This document shows positions 1-14,781 of a stretch of DNA of 64,000 nt, piece after piece. Below the pieces are notes generated by a model, which saw nothing but the letters and a program-made list of their open reading frames with translations, did no database searches and was not told the DNA's origin. Made by a program: the position numbers and the translations under genes. Every line of letters starts with the position of its first letter. Position 1 is the stretch's first letter. Source of the DNA: Cardiocondyla obscurior (lineage: Eukaryota > Arthropoda > Insecta > Hymenoptera > Formicidae); assembly GCF_019399895.1 (NCBI RefSeq), contig NC_091884.1, positions 2,172,501-2,236,500 of the forward strand, written 5' to 3'.

Positions 1-3000
1 ACCGACGGGCGAGATAAAAGTTCGCGTCGCGCTCATTGCCGCGAAATATGGTGGTAAGCGAACAGAGTGGAAACGAACAACGGCAGTTATCGCGTAAACA
101 ATATATTTTCTATACGCGCGTTGTTGTAAATTACAGCGCATCCACAAAGATCTAATCAGACGGGATCTAATTCTAATTTGCAACGCGGCGAATTAAAATT
201 GTATTATTTCGCGCGTTTCGCTCAAAGATATATGGCATATTTTTTTGACTTAACGTTGAATAGGGGAAACAAAAGTGTCCTATCGGCAAAAATAACTCCA
301 AACCCAACGTGTACGCTTTTCCATTAAATAATTGAAAAACACACCTCCGATTTTTGTTAGTCTGTTAGCCATGGCTTTCTTTTTGTGAACAGACTGCATT
401 CTCGCATCACAGTTTTTCAAGGCGCGTGTAAACAAATAAAAGCATTGTTGATTACAATAGGCGGCGTAATGAAAACGTGAACAAGTCATTAATTGGTTTT
501 ACAAAGGGCTGCAAAAGCGAGCAAACGAAAAACTGATGAAAGAAAAATGTTTCGCCACGAGATACAAAAGTGATACATAATAATAGAGAGAATATGATCA
601 GCATTAATTAGCGAAACAGCTGACCAGTAATGACTTGATTTTAAGCTTTCAAGAAAGCAGGATTTTAATTATTAAAAAACGTCTCGTAAAAAAAAAAAAA
701 AAAAAGAAAAAAAAAAGAAAAAAAGAAGCGTAAAGTGTTAACGTGTGCACCGATACGGTGTCGAGTAAAATAAAAGTGACATACAATCTCGGATTAGATT
801 TCGCGAGTCAACGCACATTTACGTGGCCGGGCAAGTGCACGGCGTACGTGCGCGCCATCGCGAGTGATGCGGAGCTTTTACGGGTACGCGAGGCGGAAGT
901 CAGGTGGGAAGATCGCATACGGGCGATAAATTATAATTAGAATCGAGCCGAATGTGACAATCTCGGGGCGCGCGTGAATCATGTATTAACCCGGTCGCTA
1001 ATGGGTATTAACTGCGAGCCGTTTAAAATTACAGCAGCCTCGTTCCCCCTTTTACACTCATCACGGCAGACGAGATAGCGAGCCGGGGCGCTTTATCCGG
1101 CACCGCCGCCGGTATACAACGCAATCGTCCGGCGGCAGTGCCGCGGTTCAATGCTTCCGGGATCGCTTTCCACGCTGCACTTACAACACTCGCAGGTTTA
1201 ATTAGCGCGGGATTCCTTCGCAATAAACAGCGGCCGACATACGCGCTGCATACATTATAGAAATCGAATCGCCCCGTGCACCCGCCATGTTATTTGTATT
1301 TTTAATTCAGATTCCTACTTTGAAATAATAATCCCGTGCAAATGTAAAGGAATTTCGAATAAAACTGGACGCGTTCCCGTAGCCACGCGTATTATACGTT
1401 TAAAGGACACATCTCGTTATTACGTTACGATCCAATTAATTAATATGTATTTGCCCGCTGACGAAAGTTTAACGTTGTTTTGCGTCATGAATTCACGGTG
1501 ATATTATTGAATTTCGGTATTACTTTACGTGCGTACGATTGCAGGATATTATCTTAAATTGCCTAAAATTAATTCTCCCTGATTGCAATTTCCAAAGACA
1601 AAGCGTGCGTCTCGCGCGGTAATCTGCGTATATCACCCAGCGTCAACGCTTACGACGCAAAATACTTAGCAATTTAATTAACGAAAAATGCTTTGACTAG
1701 CGCATCGCAAAATACATAGAGAAATGAACAAACAGAAAGAATGACCTCCCCGATTTCATGCAGCATGACAGAGATCGCAAGCGGAAGCGAAATTTCAAAG
1801 AAATTAATAAATAGGGCGGTCAAAAGAAAAATATAAAAAATCAAAAAAAAAAAAAAAAAGATAACAATATTTAAAAATTATATATAAATATCTCTATATC
1901 TAAACAAACTCAATTTACTCATCGGCAATGTCGCGACGTCTTCTTTTTCTCTTTGTTCATTCATTTGCATTTCGCTTACTGCGAGTTAAAATCCAATTTT
2001 AGCCTCCATCCGGATGAAATTACGGATGCGCAACCTTTTAACAGAGCTAAAAAGAAGCGCGATACTTGCGATTTAATTAAATCATAAAATATGACGACTG
2101 AGCGGTGGCAATTAAGTACCCTTTTAGAGGACTTACTGATACCAATTTACTCTTTCGCGTCGTACGTCGCGGGCACTTATCCCACACCCTAGGACGCATC
2201 TTATCCCGGTGGTCGCACATGTCGCTTCCGGGATTGCAGTTTACACGGGTGGAGGTACTTCGAGATTTAATTAACGAGCGCACTTCGATCGCGAGTGTTC
2301 GCGCGCCGAGCATCAAACTAGATACGCCTGCGCTTCGATCACGAGCGATCAAATGCATCAAGAAACGATGAGCGGTTAAAAAAAAAAAAGAAAAAAAAAG
2401 GAAAAAAAAGGGTACAGGATTGCGCGCCGGTTAAAAGCCGACTTAATTAGATTGTAACTTTAACTCACGAGCAAGTGAATTCGACCGCGCTCATAATTCG
2501 TTATAATTTTTGCGTGATTTTCAATATTGAATATCTTTGTAGTCGACGCTTTTCGCGAATTATCTGTTATTTTGCTCTTTTGCATTTGCATTACAAAGAC
2601 ACCCGACTTCTCTTTATTTTAATTAAAGGATAATGGTTTTTAATTTTGAGGTCTTTTTCTTTCAAATATAACATGACAAAATAAAAGGGATTAGCTCGGA
2701 CAGCCGTCATAAAATCTATCCGTCAACATTATACACACAGTTCGCCTTGCGTAATTTTATTCTAAATTACGCCCTGCATAAATTGTACAAGGCAATACGA
2801 CAAAAAATTTTCCATTGTAATATTTTTATTCCTCTTGCGTTTTACTCGTCCCCGCTTGACATTAGTTACGCTCGAGTTAATTTTATTATTATAACGGCGA
2901 ATATATATTGCTGACGACGAACACACGCGAGTAAGAGCGCGTAATTCCGGCCGGAGATATTAATAATGGTATTGTGAGCTTCAGATTTGAATTTCGAGAA

Positions 3001-4876
3001 CGTTGTTCGCGGCCAACGTCGCGCGTTGTCGTCCACGCGTAAATTATTCACAAGCTGTGATCATTAAAAATTTATTAAACATGGTTACCGCGCTTTCGAT
3101 CCTCAAAGGGACATTATCATGCGTAACTTTGCAACTCGGGCACAAGTCGCTCATTATAAAAGACAAATACATTGTCTTCGTGTTTATCGGGCGTTGAAAC
3201 AGGTGAACGGGATAACAAAAAGCTGAAGAAACGGTCGTATCGCACGGTGTATTAAAAAAAAAAAAAAAAAGAGCTATTGTGCTGTATTCGCGATTTGCAT
3301 AATTTTTCACAAACTTTATCGTTGTGCATCGACGTTTAAAAAATCAGGGGAAAGTCGAGAAGTGACGAATCGGCAACATCCAAACATACGAAAGCTCGCG
3401 CGTGTCATAATAAATAAAATCGCGCCACGGTTTGTACCGCTGTATCGAGCTCATTTAAAAATATAATCACTTCATTTTCCACGCTACCGAAACGCTCAAT
3501 ATATAAACGTTCCTATAATGCAGTTTTCATTAAAATTTTACCGTGCGCGGGACCATAATATGAGGGCAAAGTAATTATGTGTATTCATTATATTCCTGAT
3601 GACCTGCAGAATCTAACAAAAATAATTTAGAGGAAAGATCCGCGCGTGAGTGCGCTTTTATTATAATGACCCGAAATGCGTGGTGCGCGCCCGTCGGTTC
3701 TTTGACGTCGCGGCTCTGTCTCTATTAAATCAATATTTATAACAGTACCATCGAACACTCAAGCCGTGACATAATAACTTGACGCAATTTTAATTAGCAT
3801 TATTGCGCAAGATGTCCGTATCGGAGCGCGCTTTTAACGAGGGGTGGCTTACGAGTATCGAATTACTTTACGGAAGATTAAAATCACCTAACGAGGTCGC
3901 CCGGCAGAATAAATCTGTTCCAAAGATCTTTACGCCGCGCGTGTCACAGGGAGGAGGAAAAGTAAAAAAGAAAAGGGAGGGGTATGAAAGGACGGTCATT
4001 AGTACGCGCGAGGACGTAAAAAGAAAAGAAAAAGAAAATTAATAATAAAAAAATAATCTCAAAACGGGTATTAGTCAAAGGATCAAAGAGAAAAGATAAC
4101 GTAAGCACGCATAATATCTAAGCGCGTGTGCTACAAACGAAAAACAATTACTTCGCTTATTCGTCGTAGGAAAAATGTAGAAAATAATCGAGAACGACAA
4201 CGCAGCGAGCGTGCGTGCGTGACTTCTTTTGCAAGCGCAGTTAACTCTTTTGACCGCACAAAGAATATTAGACCCGCTGCCTCCGGGCAAACTGTGATCT
4301 TTGATCACGTAATGCGATATCATACGCATATAAGAAATGAGAATCCGGAGCGTTGGGGAAATGAAGATTCTTGCAATTAATGCACACTAAGCAATTAAAA
4401 GCGATAATATGTACGTAAGGAAAGAATATTCGTAAAATTGCAAAAGGTATACCTGGCATAAAGATTTGAATGTTATAAGTGTCTTCGCATTTTTTCTTAA
4501 TTAAAAACGCTCCCTCCCTCCCCACTCGCAAAATAAACGTAGGTATAATATATAAGAAATTTACAAGCCAAACGGAGAATATTCCTAGACTCGTTATGAA
4601 TTATAAGCTTCATATTCTCGACCATTATAATAGATTTGGCAGCGAATAAATTACATCAAAGCCAACGAATGGCCGTGGGTAAAATATTTAAGAAAACGGC
4701 GCAGATTAATAAGTACGCCATAGCTGCCATTTACACGGGCGCGTATAAATAATTTCGTTAAAAATCGTATTAATCACGACGAGAGCGGGAGGATCAAAGA
4801 GCAGAAAACAGGTAGAGCATGGGAATTACCTAACGCGCCATGTTCGTTACGAGGTAAAATAACTCAATCTACTTAC
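1..4876. other. Rhomboid-gene intron, no exon found
   Basis: This stretch lies downstream of the 4877 exon donor, so it should be intron of the minus-strand rhomboid gene. I looked on the minus strand for the GASGG serine motif, the HAG/HxxxN segment and the next membrane helix and saw none. The content is AT-rich with many A-tracts, for example 688-727. Short open frames at 2077-2371 and 3803-4042 show no domain features. Confidence 0.6.
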
Positions 4877-4994
4877 CTCGACGAGGGTGATGAGAATGAT
4901 GAAGAGAGGTGGTGGGCAGCATGTATAGTGATCGGCGTAATATTTTCGGTCCCGCTCCTCCGTGAGGAATTCATCGCCGATCATGCGGACCATC
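4877..4994 (-). CDS. rho-4: Rhomboid-4/RHBDL3-type protease, exon with linker and start of first membrane helix
   Basis: This internal coding exon is 118 nt and encodes 39 whole codons after one base that completes the previous codon. The minus strand shows a pyrimidine-rich acceptor ending tgtgttttag and a GAG|gtaagt donor, so it ends in phase 0. The peptide starts MVRMIGDEFLTEERD and includes DRKYYADHYTCCPPP followed by LFIILITLVE. From memory, human RHBDL3 aligns without gaps here (DRKWYYDSYTCCPPPWF). The CCPPP block marks the step from the cytosolic linker into the first transmembrane helix of eukaryotic secretase-type rhomboids. These are intramembrane serine proteases that cleave type I membrane substrates. 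The catalytic Ser (GASGG) and His helices should be encoded by later exons, left of base 1; I found none in 1-4876. The close match to RHBDL1/3 favours rho-4, but stet or another insect rhomboid is possible. Confidence 0.87.
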
Positions 4995-7900
4995 CTAAAA
5001 CACAGAAATAACATAATAATGAAATACAATGTGCAAAAACATCTGCATACATTATGTGAATTGTAAAACATAAAAAAAAGAAGAGTAAATAATATTTATC
5101 GAAGAACGTATTTTTCGCAAAACTCATAATAACGCGTTACGTATGCTATTCCCGTGGCGGTCTGCTGATACAAATGCGATCGAATATATCCAATTAAACT
5201 TCGCCACAGTATTTTGGGAAATGTTTAACACGGAAAAAAAAAATATAAATAACCCGCACCGCGTGCAATCGAATCTTTTGAGCCGAACTTTGCGAAACGA
5301 CTTCGTTTGCATGCGCTGTACATTAAAAAAAATAAAAATAAATGAATAAATAAAAATAACAAATCCACGTATTCAATGCAAACGCGATCATTCCCACAAA
5401 GAGATTTATATATTTACCAGTTTATCTAAATTGCTCGACCGACATTTATCTAAATAATTTTTACTCTTCCAAAAAAGCTTTCAAATTGAACGACTGCGGT
5501 AGTCATCGCGTATTTTATTACACTGCACGAAATACAAGTAAGCCGAAAAAAGGACCCTGATTAATCTATTGTCCAGCGTTGACGACCATTAAAGCGATTT
5601 ACTCGGCAAATAAATGTAAGATAACGATAAAATAAAATTAAAAAGGAAAGAAAAAAAAAAGTAATTGTTCATGTTCAGAAATACATCAGTTCGGATTATT
5701 CTATTGTTCCATCAATTGATAATAACGTGCAAAGCAAACGAGAGAACAACAAAGTTACGTTAACGTTTTGGAAAGCGTCTTTTCATTGATAACAACGTCA
5801 GTTGGTTCGCGGCCGCTATTGTTGCCGCAATTTCGTGTTGCATCTGACAACAGGTGAATATCCGGAGTTAGACGCGCACGTAATCGGTAAACGTCCCGTC
5901 GCAGTAACGAGCTGCATTCGTGCAATTAAACAAAAACCTGTCAGCTTTCGAAATTCGGCGTTCGCGGATGACCAACATCGGTCACTAATTAATTAAGAAT
6001 TACTAATCTGTTCGTTAAAGAAAATACAATAACAAAATTCGACCATGCGATTCGTGTAATTATTTCAAAACCGACAATTAAAATAAAAGTCACAGAGATC
6101 TGCGACTTAGGAAAATCCAGAGAGGTTCTGAAGAGCATTTTTGAACCTAATCGTCTGAGTTCAGTAATAATTTTAGTTCCTACAGAGCGCCTCGTTAATC
6201 GTCGCCAGGGGTAGCGAAATAATGAGAAATTAACTTCGGCGAACCTCCTTCGCCGATCGATCCCCGAAGAAAAGAAAAACATTTTTGCTAACAATTACGA
6301 ACAAACTCCTTGCTATCCATAGCCTTCATTATCTTGAAGTATTCTTTTCTCCTCATTTACGACTTTCGTTACGAATGAACGCCTGGCGGAAGCACCGCCG
6401 GAAAATTCTTTCGATAAGTGGCGATGAAAGACTCTTTGCATACGAATGTCAGTTGTTATTCCCCGGCAATCGATCCCGTTTTCTAAATTTTTTTATAAGA
6501 CCATCAAATCATCATTGATTTGATTTTCTTGCAGACTAACAATAAGCTTTATATACGTGAATAAAAAAAAAGAAATGCGCAAACGTATCATAAAAAAATC
6601 GAACTGCTACCCAGTGTGATAATTGCAGGCGCTCATATACAAAAATAAACAAATTACGTAGCAACGAACTTGCGCGTTAATTTCTTTTATCTCGCTTTCT
6701 CTTCGGCGGTCAACGACGGCGGGATAGATAAAACAATGTGCGCGCGAGACGAGGCCGTCGGTTAAGGATACAAACGACATCGATAAATCGACTACGTTGA
6801 TCGCGAGCGTCGTAGGAAGAAAGAAAAAAAAATGAAGAAAAAAAAATCCGATATCACGTACGAGGATGGTAATAAAAAACAGGATCTAAATTCGGACACG
6901 GCGCGAAGGGAGGGCGGCTCAACGACCCGAGAGGAAGCCGGTGCGGTGGTGCGGTGTAAGCGCCCTTATACCTGGCTCCTCTCCGCGATGCTATCTCTCC
7001 CGTTACGTAGGAGCGTAGAATAATTACGAAGAAATATTGGCCCGTAACTCAGTCCACTATCCATAATATCTGCAACGTTTATGGCGCCGGGGAGATAAAC
7101 CATCCCCCGTCTCCCACTATCTGCTGGCGCGTGCGCCTCCGTCGCGACCGCACCGCCAACGTTTCGGTTCGCTTCCCGGTTGATTTCGAGATACACGTGC
7201 GGATGGTGAATACTCGTGCACGCCGAGTACTCGCGGTGCAGGTACTTAGATGACGGACGGCGCCCACGAGCACCGCGACCGGATTGATCGGCGATTTAGT
7301 TTAAGGTATAATAGCACTCGTGACATTTTACACGACGTGTTAACGTAAAAAAAAAAAAAAAGAAAGAAAGTATCTAACAGAAATTTAAACTCGTTAATGT
7401 AGAAATATAATTATCGATCCTTAACACGGTTAAATTTGTTTCTATTAGGAATAGTTTATAATTGATTTTTAATACGTTAAGATAAACAGTGTGGTTAAAT
7501 TAAGTTTGTCTAAAAATATGAAATATTTATTTGCCATATTACTTCTTAAATTTATATTTGACGTAACGAGAAATTAAAACTATACGTATAACTCCTATCA
7601 TAATATTTTAATATCAAGTAGACACAAATCATTTTTGAAAAAAAAACTTATCTGTTAAAATCGTAATTTAAGCGAGGAAAAACATTGCTTCGTTTATATC
7701 GGCTTTATTTTACAAATTTCCGTTTATTGATTCTACTGCGACATTGATAAAATGTTAATATATCCCACGGCAGTTGTAAAATATCACGAGCATAAATTAC
7801 CAACGTTGCGAAAAAAGTAAGCATAAAATACATAAAACATCGAACGTATATGTTTACATCGTCATATTATTCAAGCTCTAATAAACGTTCATTACAAACG

Positions 7901-10900
7901 GTTCCAGCTAATGGAAATCTGTGCTTATAATGAGAATTTTATTTTCGTATAATCGCGACGACATCCGCGCCAATTAAAAGGCATCAGCGCGGAAACCTAT
8001 TGCATGACACGCATATCACAAAGTTTATGTGTTGCATCCTCTTGTGAAGAAAAATATACATATACATATATGTATATTATATATAAATATATTGTATGAT
8101 TTACCTTTATACTTTAATGCTCACGCATTAACTCTTTTTAATTGGCCTATCTCGAACTAATGGAAGTTCGTTATCGAACCATAAGCACACAATTTATTGC
8201 CGAAAATTGTGTTTAAAGAAGATCCGTCGTGTTCGAACAAATCTCTCTTTATAATAATTCCATGCAAATCCAATGACGACATTCGTGATGATAAAGCGTT
8301 AAACTTGCGCTAACTTCTTTTACTCTTCACGCAAATTAAATCTTTTTAAACTAAAAGTTAACTTCAAAGTACGACAAAAGAAGATGTAAAAAGAGAAGAT
8401 TTTCTTATTGTGAATAAATAAAATAATAAGTAATAAATAATAAAATTACGACAACAATGTAATCATATTTCTAGAGATATAATTATATTATTCTAAAGTT
8501 TAAAAAAAGAAAAAACCAATTAAATTAAACTGCAAATTTCATAAGATACGTATATTATATATATTTAAGAGTACTCGCGCTACGTTGCAACCAAATAACG
8601 AATGCCATCTTCTATTAACAAAAAAAAAAAAAATAATAATAATAATAGTAATAAAAAGTAAGAGAAAAAGAAAAAGAGAGAGACCGGAAACTTTTCTTCT
8701 AATGCAAAAGTTTGACATGGTTGACGGTTCGCGGTAAACGCACATTTAATTGCTAGTATACCTCGCGAGACATTGTAGATCGCAGAAGCGATTTCCAATT
8801 AGCGATATGACTGATATACCAGGGTTCAAGGAAACAGGTCGAGAAAGGGGTCGTCTGCGTATGAAACATCGACTCGAAGTACAGGTGGTTAAGCGCACGC
8901 TCGACGCCTGCTGCTCGTAGGTCGAACGAGGAAAAACAGAAAGAGAGACGTAAAAATAGAAAAACGAAAAGGACGAGTGAGGGACCGAAATATGTTCGAG
9001 AGAAAGAGAAAGAAAGCCGTTTCAAGGATGCTGATTAATTGCACTAGCGGGGTGTATCGAGGCCCGTCTGTTAGCCTACAGAATTGCAAACGAGCCGCGC
9101 CGAATTGATTGAATGCACCGAAGTGTGTCGAGGTGAACCGAGAGTATTTCGGAAAAAAACACGGCGACCGCGTATAACGAGAACCTATTACGTGTTTATA
9201 TCGGACCGGTATTCAATTTTGGCGTCTTAATTATGAATGAACGCGACAAAAAAAAAATAAAAAAAAAAATAAAAAAACGAAAAAAGAAAAACAAAAATAA
9301 AATAAAATAAAAACGGAGAAATAATCTAGAGTCCATGATCGAGTGAATAATTTACTCGTACTCGGAGAAAGAGACCCGTCTACTTTATCCGGAGTAATTA
9401 GCGCGCGCGGTTAAGAATAAGTCGGCGCGTTCGAGCCCGCTAAAAATTGCCAGTTATGGAAATTGCAGCGAGGAAGCGGCGCTATCTTTATCAAGAAGTT
9501 CCGCCGAGTTGTTCCCGCCCAAGTTCCAGTATGAATTTTATACGCTCCTTGAATTTTCAGGGTCTAATAAATGTGATTAAGGCATCCTAAAGATCTCGAC
9601 GAGCTACTACCCGGCCCGATCCAATAATTACTGTGTAAGAACAAGTAGAAACAAAATTAATTATGAAATTATTATGGAGTTATAAAGCAAAGAGGAGACA
9701 TGGTGTACTTTAATTTTCTAAACTCGAAATTACACAACCTACAAACGCTTCATAAGCTCCTGCATCTTTCTTCGAGTAACTTGCGTCATAAGAATTAAAA
9801 GAGAACCCCTTCCTCTCTCCCCCCCCCTCCCCCCTTGCTCCATCTTAGTATCGCGCAAAAATTATTTCTAATTTTTATTAAAGTGGTACATCGTAAGCAG
9901 CCTTCAAAAATTATGCCTCCGTTAAAACACTATATTTAAATCTACAATAAAATCGCTAAACTTTCATAAAATGCATGTAACAATAATGTAAATGTTAAAG
10001 ATAAATCTTTTTAAATCTATGTGAGATATATTAAATTTGCTATTGTTACATCCTATTACTGTTACGTGTACGTCACATCAATCCGTAACGAAATCGTATC
10101 GCGTTCGATTGTGCTTTCAACGAGCGAAATAGATAAGCGATTTGCAGCCCGATTGGCACACGCGGGTTTCGCGAATCGAATTCAACAAAATATCTCTAAC
10201 ATAGTTCCACATCTCATCGTTGACGCGATGTACTTTTGAAGAATGAAACATTGTTCCGCCATCCGCGTTATCCGCGCACTGACATGATGAATATTCATAG
10301 ATCGCAACGCATCCATTTGTCACTTCTTTTAAAGAGTTTTCCCGGCATACCACTTTCGTAATGTAATGTTTCTCGAATACATTTACTCTGATGGCCGACG
10401 GGGGACGGCGCCGCTAAAAAATTCAATTGCGTCTCTTTAGTCATTGTCAACTCGAATGTATAAAATGTTTCTGTAAATACCAGATTATCCGCAAAAATTA
10501 TTTTTAAACACGTTACTCTGGCCGGAAAAAAATACAATTTCGTTATTCTCGACTACGTATAATATATCACGATAACGTGGACAACGCGTATGTCTGTGCT
10601 TTTTTTTTCCTTCCTCCCTTTCTGAACTCGGATACATTTATGTTAAGAATTACAGATTTATCTCGGAAACAATATCCCCCCCCTATTTGGATCGCACGTG
10701 TCGTGGCGGTTGAGCGGCCCTAGAGGAACGTAGAAAAGTGACTTTTCCTATTTCTCAGCGTCAGCGTGGCGTCTCTGTCCGTCGCGAGCCTCGAAGACGG
10801 AAGACGGAAAAACGGTTACGACGGGCGGCGAGGTTGTCCCAGGAGCTTCGCCGGCGCGTCTCGCTACTCCACGTCCACACGCATATGTGCCCGCGCACGT

Positions 10901-13900
10901 GTGCGCGCGTATACGTGTAATTTTATTGTTTCTACAGTTATAGCGCCATGGGGGAGCAACGGCGAAGCGCGAGAGAGCAACGATATTATCAAATTGGTTC
11001 TGCAAGTTTTCCACGAGGCGTCTTCTCTCCGCAAAGTCGCCCGGACGGGAGAAGTAAGAAACTGACCCACATCGGAAACGGCTAAAGTAAGAGGGTAACG
11101 ATCTTAACTATCTTGCCGAACTATCATCCCTAATTACTAAGCGGACAAGGAGCGATGTGTTCCTCCGGCTCTTTTGAGTAATCGCGAAACTTCCTTATTG
11201 CGCCACGCGAGTGCTGTAAACACCCGCTAAAAGATTATTTTCACTCGGCCTCAAAAGAAATATATTACCCGGCCCGCGTTGCAATTAACCGTAATTGTTA
11301 AAAAGTTGAAGCCGAAACATTTATAATTCCCTTCCGCGCGTGCTAGACAAAATTTTCAGTTAACGCAACGCCGTCGCGGACGTTTACGTGCGTGAGCCAA
11401 AGAACGTCCCTCCGAGACACGTACGCTCCACTTTGAGTAACACCAATTAAAAGCATCGCGCGAGGTCGTTGCGCGCGAGCTTCGCGAGTACGTCTTGTCA
11501 AAATAGTATAAAGCTCGGCGGGAAGTTAAGGGCGCAGCGAAAGGGCGATCTATCGCTGGCACTGGACATCGCGTGTTCCTCGCTGCGTTGCTGTCGTGTT
11601 AATATCGCTTTAATCTTACTGCGGGAGTAATATCACGCGAAGTCACGAAGCCGAATCAAATGAATTCTTTAGAAGTTCATTTCATAAGTTATTACAGCTC
11701 GGGAAGTTAAGGGTCCCGCGATGAGTCGACGCAAACTTTTGAAAACTTCGCGTGCGCTCACCGAAAATTTTTTTTTCCCCTCTCGTGACTGCGCGCGCGC
11801 TTTTCTGTTAATCCGAAAGCATGTCGTTGCAGTAGCAAAATCGAGATGCCAATATTACGCCGTACGTGACGAATAAACGTTTTAAAAATATTAGTCATTT
11901 ACTTAATTAAAAAAAAAAAAAACAGCAGTCAAAGCTCACGTTATCTCTGTGCTAAATTTCGCTGTGAAAAATGATCGTCTAAAAAGTCGCGATGGTAAAT
12001 CGTAACAAAAGCCATTAAATAATTTTCGAGCTAATATAAAAAGTAGCAAATTGCCCGACACGAGATTTCGAAATGTTTTTGTCCCTGTCGGAGATAATGT
12101 TATAAAGGGATTATTAATATCGTACGCGCTGCATGTGAAAGAAGCTGCGCGCTGCGAAAGCAGCTCTGGGAAACGCGTAAAACGCACGAGTAAATAATTT
12201 CAGCGTGATAACAACCGGCTATGTCGCGCATATTGTTGCGGCAAGATTAAAATGCTATTTATCGCGCGCGCAGCAGCAATACAAACAAAATTATGAATGT
12301 GAGTAAAGTGCGAATAAATAATTTTCTACGCGACTTCCTCTTTTTAGCGCGTATCGTGTTTTCCCGGCGCGGCGCCGTGCAATATATCGCGCGGATGTAT
12401 TCCGCGTTATTATCCGACGTAAAATGAGAAAGTATTTCTTGGAACAACTTGATATCCGGAAAGATTGGATCGAGTGGCTCCGGTTAAGCTTGTTCCTTTG
12501 TAAAAATCGCTCAAGCGTATTCCTCCCCCCGCCCCCTCTTTCGGGATACGTATATACGAGCTTCATATTCTCCGCTTACCTACTCTATCCTATTTCTAAT
12601 GCGAGAGAAAAATTCTTAGAGATGGGAATCTATGAACACCGCAAAGAGTTCACAGAGATAATCGGATAATTTTCCGATAAACAAAGAAGAAATTGAATTG
12701 AATTAATATCTTTCATTAATATCGCGTAAAAAGAAATCGGTCGCAAAGAAAAAAAAAGCGATTCAAATTTTTTATTTTACGAGTAGTATAAGACATCAGC
12801 TTTTATGCACGCGAACAAATAAAAGCTAAATTTTTCACATTTATTGCAATTAAAAAACACCGTGTAACATGAAGAAAGTTATCGATTGATTGTAGCTTTT
12901 TTTTTTTTTAGTCCTCTCAAAATAAGTAAAAGTCTCGACGACGATTATGCGCTCTCCTGGAGAAAAATTCCCGCTGATGTAAACGATCAAAAGCGAGAAA
13001 CGAAATCGAGTTCTCGGTCGATCGTGCACGCTCGCGTGCAGCTGCAGATTGGGTATCTCGTACTGACAGAATAGAATAGAATATGGAAGGCGTCTAACGC
13101 GCGGCGGGCCGTGCACGCGGATACCTATCGCGCCGTGCATGTAAAGCGCATAAAAGCCGATCAGAGTGAAGCGGTAGGAGGCTCGTATCCACCGCGTTAT
13201 ACATGTTCGTTTAATGCTCCGCGACGCGCGTCGAATCGGGAAAGAGTCCGCGTGATTGCGGGCGAAAATGTGACTCAATAGACTTCGCTCTTGACTTACT
13301 CAATTCAGAGATTCGGAACAAGGAATTAATTTTTTAATTCCAAGCGCGTTTATCGTTACTAATTTATTTATAGAAAAAAAAGAAAAGATATTATTGGCGC
13401 AATCTGTACGTATATTTAATTCTCAATTTTAACGCAGGGAGAAGCCTCGATGAATTTAAATTAACGGAACAGGCTTATCAAATTATAAAACGAAATCAGA
13501 CGACGGATGACACTCGTCACCTAAATATATATTATTCGGCAAAACTTGAATTAAATTTTCAATGAATCGTGTGTTTTCCATACGAACGGATACGCGAGTT
13601 GCGTCGCCGCCGGGAGAATTTAATCCGTTATTGGATTTCCAGTCACCGGCGGTCACTATGATCATCCGGGTAACCGGTCCGTCAGTTGCAAACGTGGAAG
13701 ACGCGGGGATTTAGACGGCGCGAGGGAGGAACGGCGGAAGAGCGGAGGGTAAATACGACACTCTCAGATCACACACACACGGATACGGTGGGAGTACCGG
13801 CGGCACACGTGACCGAGGAGGCATGAAATTGCGCTCAGGTCGCGGCATATTAGATTATTAGGAATCCACACGAGAGCATCCGCCGACGTCGTCCCGAGCC

Positions 13901-14598
13901 GACATCCCTCGCGGGAGTGCGGGGCAAATTTCGCGATAAATCAAACGGCAGCGACGGTAGAGCCACGACGGTTTCGTGCCCGTTGGGGAAACGGGGGAAT
14001 TCTCGTCCAAGCAACTGTAAAGTCGCGGAACGCGATAGCGCTCTAATTGGGAGATAAATTCGAGGAAATAAGGTCTAATTTCAAATATTAGTAATAGAAT
14101 ACTGGAGGGATTGCATTACTTCTGAGAGAGAAAAATAAGAGGAAATAAATGAAGAAGAAAATAAAAAAATAAAAAAAAAAAAAGAACAAGCTGAATCCAA
14201 AGGCAAAGCGTTTGCATTAAAATAAAAACAACGAATTGCTTCACCGCTAAGAAATATAACTTTCTCTTTAAATATAAAAGCGCAAGCTGCAGAAATTTTT
14301 ACGATTTACATAAATACGTACACCAATGCGATATAAATATCTTTTAACCAAATTTGCAACAAATTTTTTTTAAAGCTTTAAATATTCCGAATTTATAACA
14401 GCGTAATGGAAAGTTTAGTATATCGCGCGTCGAGTTGTTTTCACGCGTACGCTTTCCACGTGGCTGTTACCGTACACGCGTCCGGAAATCCGCGTCAATT
14501 GCCGTCGCGGAAAGCCGCCTAAAGCTCCCCAATTTTCGCCTAAAAACGGAACCCGCGGCCCCGTCGCTGCCGAATTTTATTAAGCCGACAAACGATGA
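4995..14598. other. Large intron, left part; no gene recognised
   Basis: This is the 3' portion of the 33 kb minus-strand intron. It is mostly AT-rich. More GC-rich patches occur at 6.7-7.3, 8.75-9.1, 10.7-11.1, 13.0-13.3 and 13.66-14.05 kb. Open frames there overlap on both strands and lack start context or splice sites I would trust. Low-complexity runs include A-rich DNA at 9249-9312 and a C-rich run at 9816-9834. Confidence 0.6.
9816..9834. repeat. Poly-C/T tract
   Basis: Two C runs separated by a single T, 19 bases in total. Confidence 0.85.
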
Positions 14599-14781
14599 AA
14601 GCTCACGACGAGGAAAAAGTTGCGAAGTCACCGGGAAACATTGCGAAGGGGAAGGAAGAAAGTACCGGCGGTGGTTCTTCGAGGACAGGAGGACAACGAA
14701 GACGAAGGCAGGCTCGTCCCAGGGGACGAGGAATCGCCGGAGACGGGACCTTCCTCGCAGGAGGAAATTGACTTCTGGCAG
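14599..14781 (+). CDS. Candidate internal coding exon with strong donor, unknown product
   Basis: An open plus-strand frame runs from 14599 (just after a TGA) to a near-consensus donor, CAG|gtaagg, at 14781/14782. The encoded tail is acidic: GQEDNEDEGRLVPGDEE, then SPETGPSSQEEIDFWQ. Third codon positions are rich in G and C, as expected of coding DNA here. No ATG exists in this frame, so a real exon needs an acceptor inside. The best options are ttcttcgaggacag at 14688, giving a 93-nt exon, and ccttcctcgcag at 14760, giving a 21-nt microexon (EEIDFWQ). Both keep phase 0. I do not recognise the protein. The following exon was not located. Antisense frames are also open, so composition alone could explain the frame. 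Confidence 0.28.

Noticed and set aside
5802..5996. FADD-like motif suggesting a reverse transcriptase
   Set aside because: There is only a four-residue match in a 64-codon frame, with no flanking RT motifs.
9425..9450. GTTCGAGCCC as a tRNA T-loop
   Set aside because: No acceptor stem, D-arm or anticodon arm could be folded around it.
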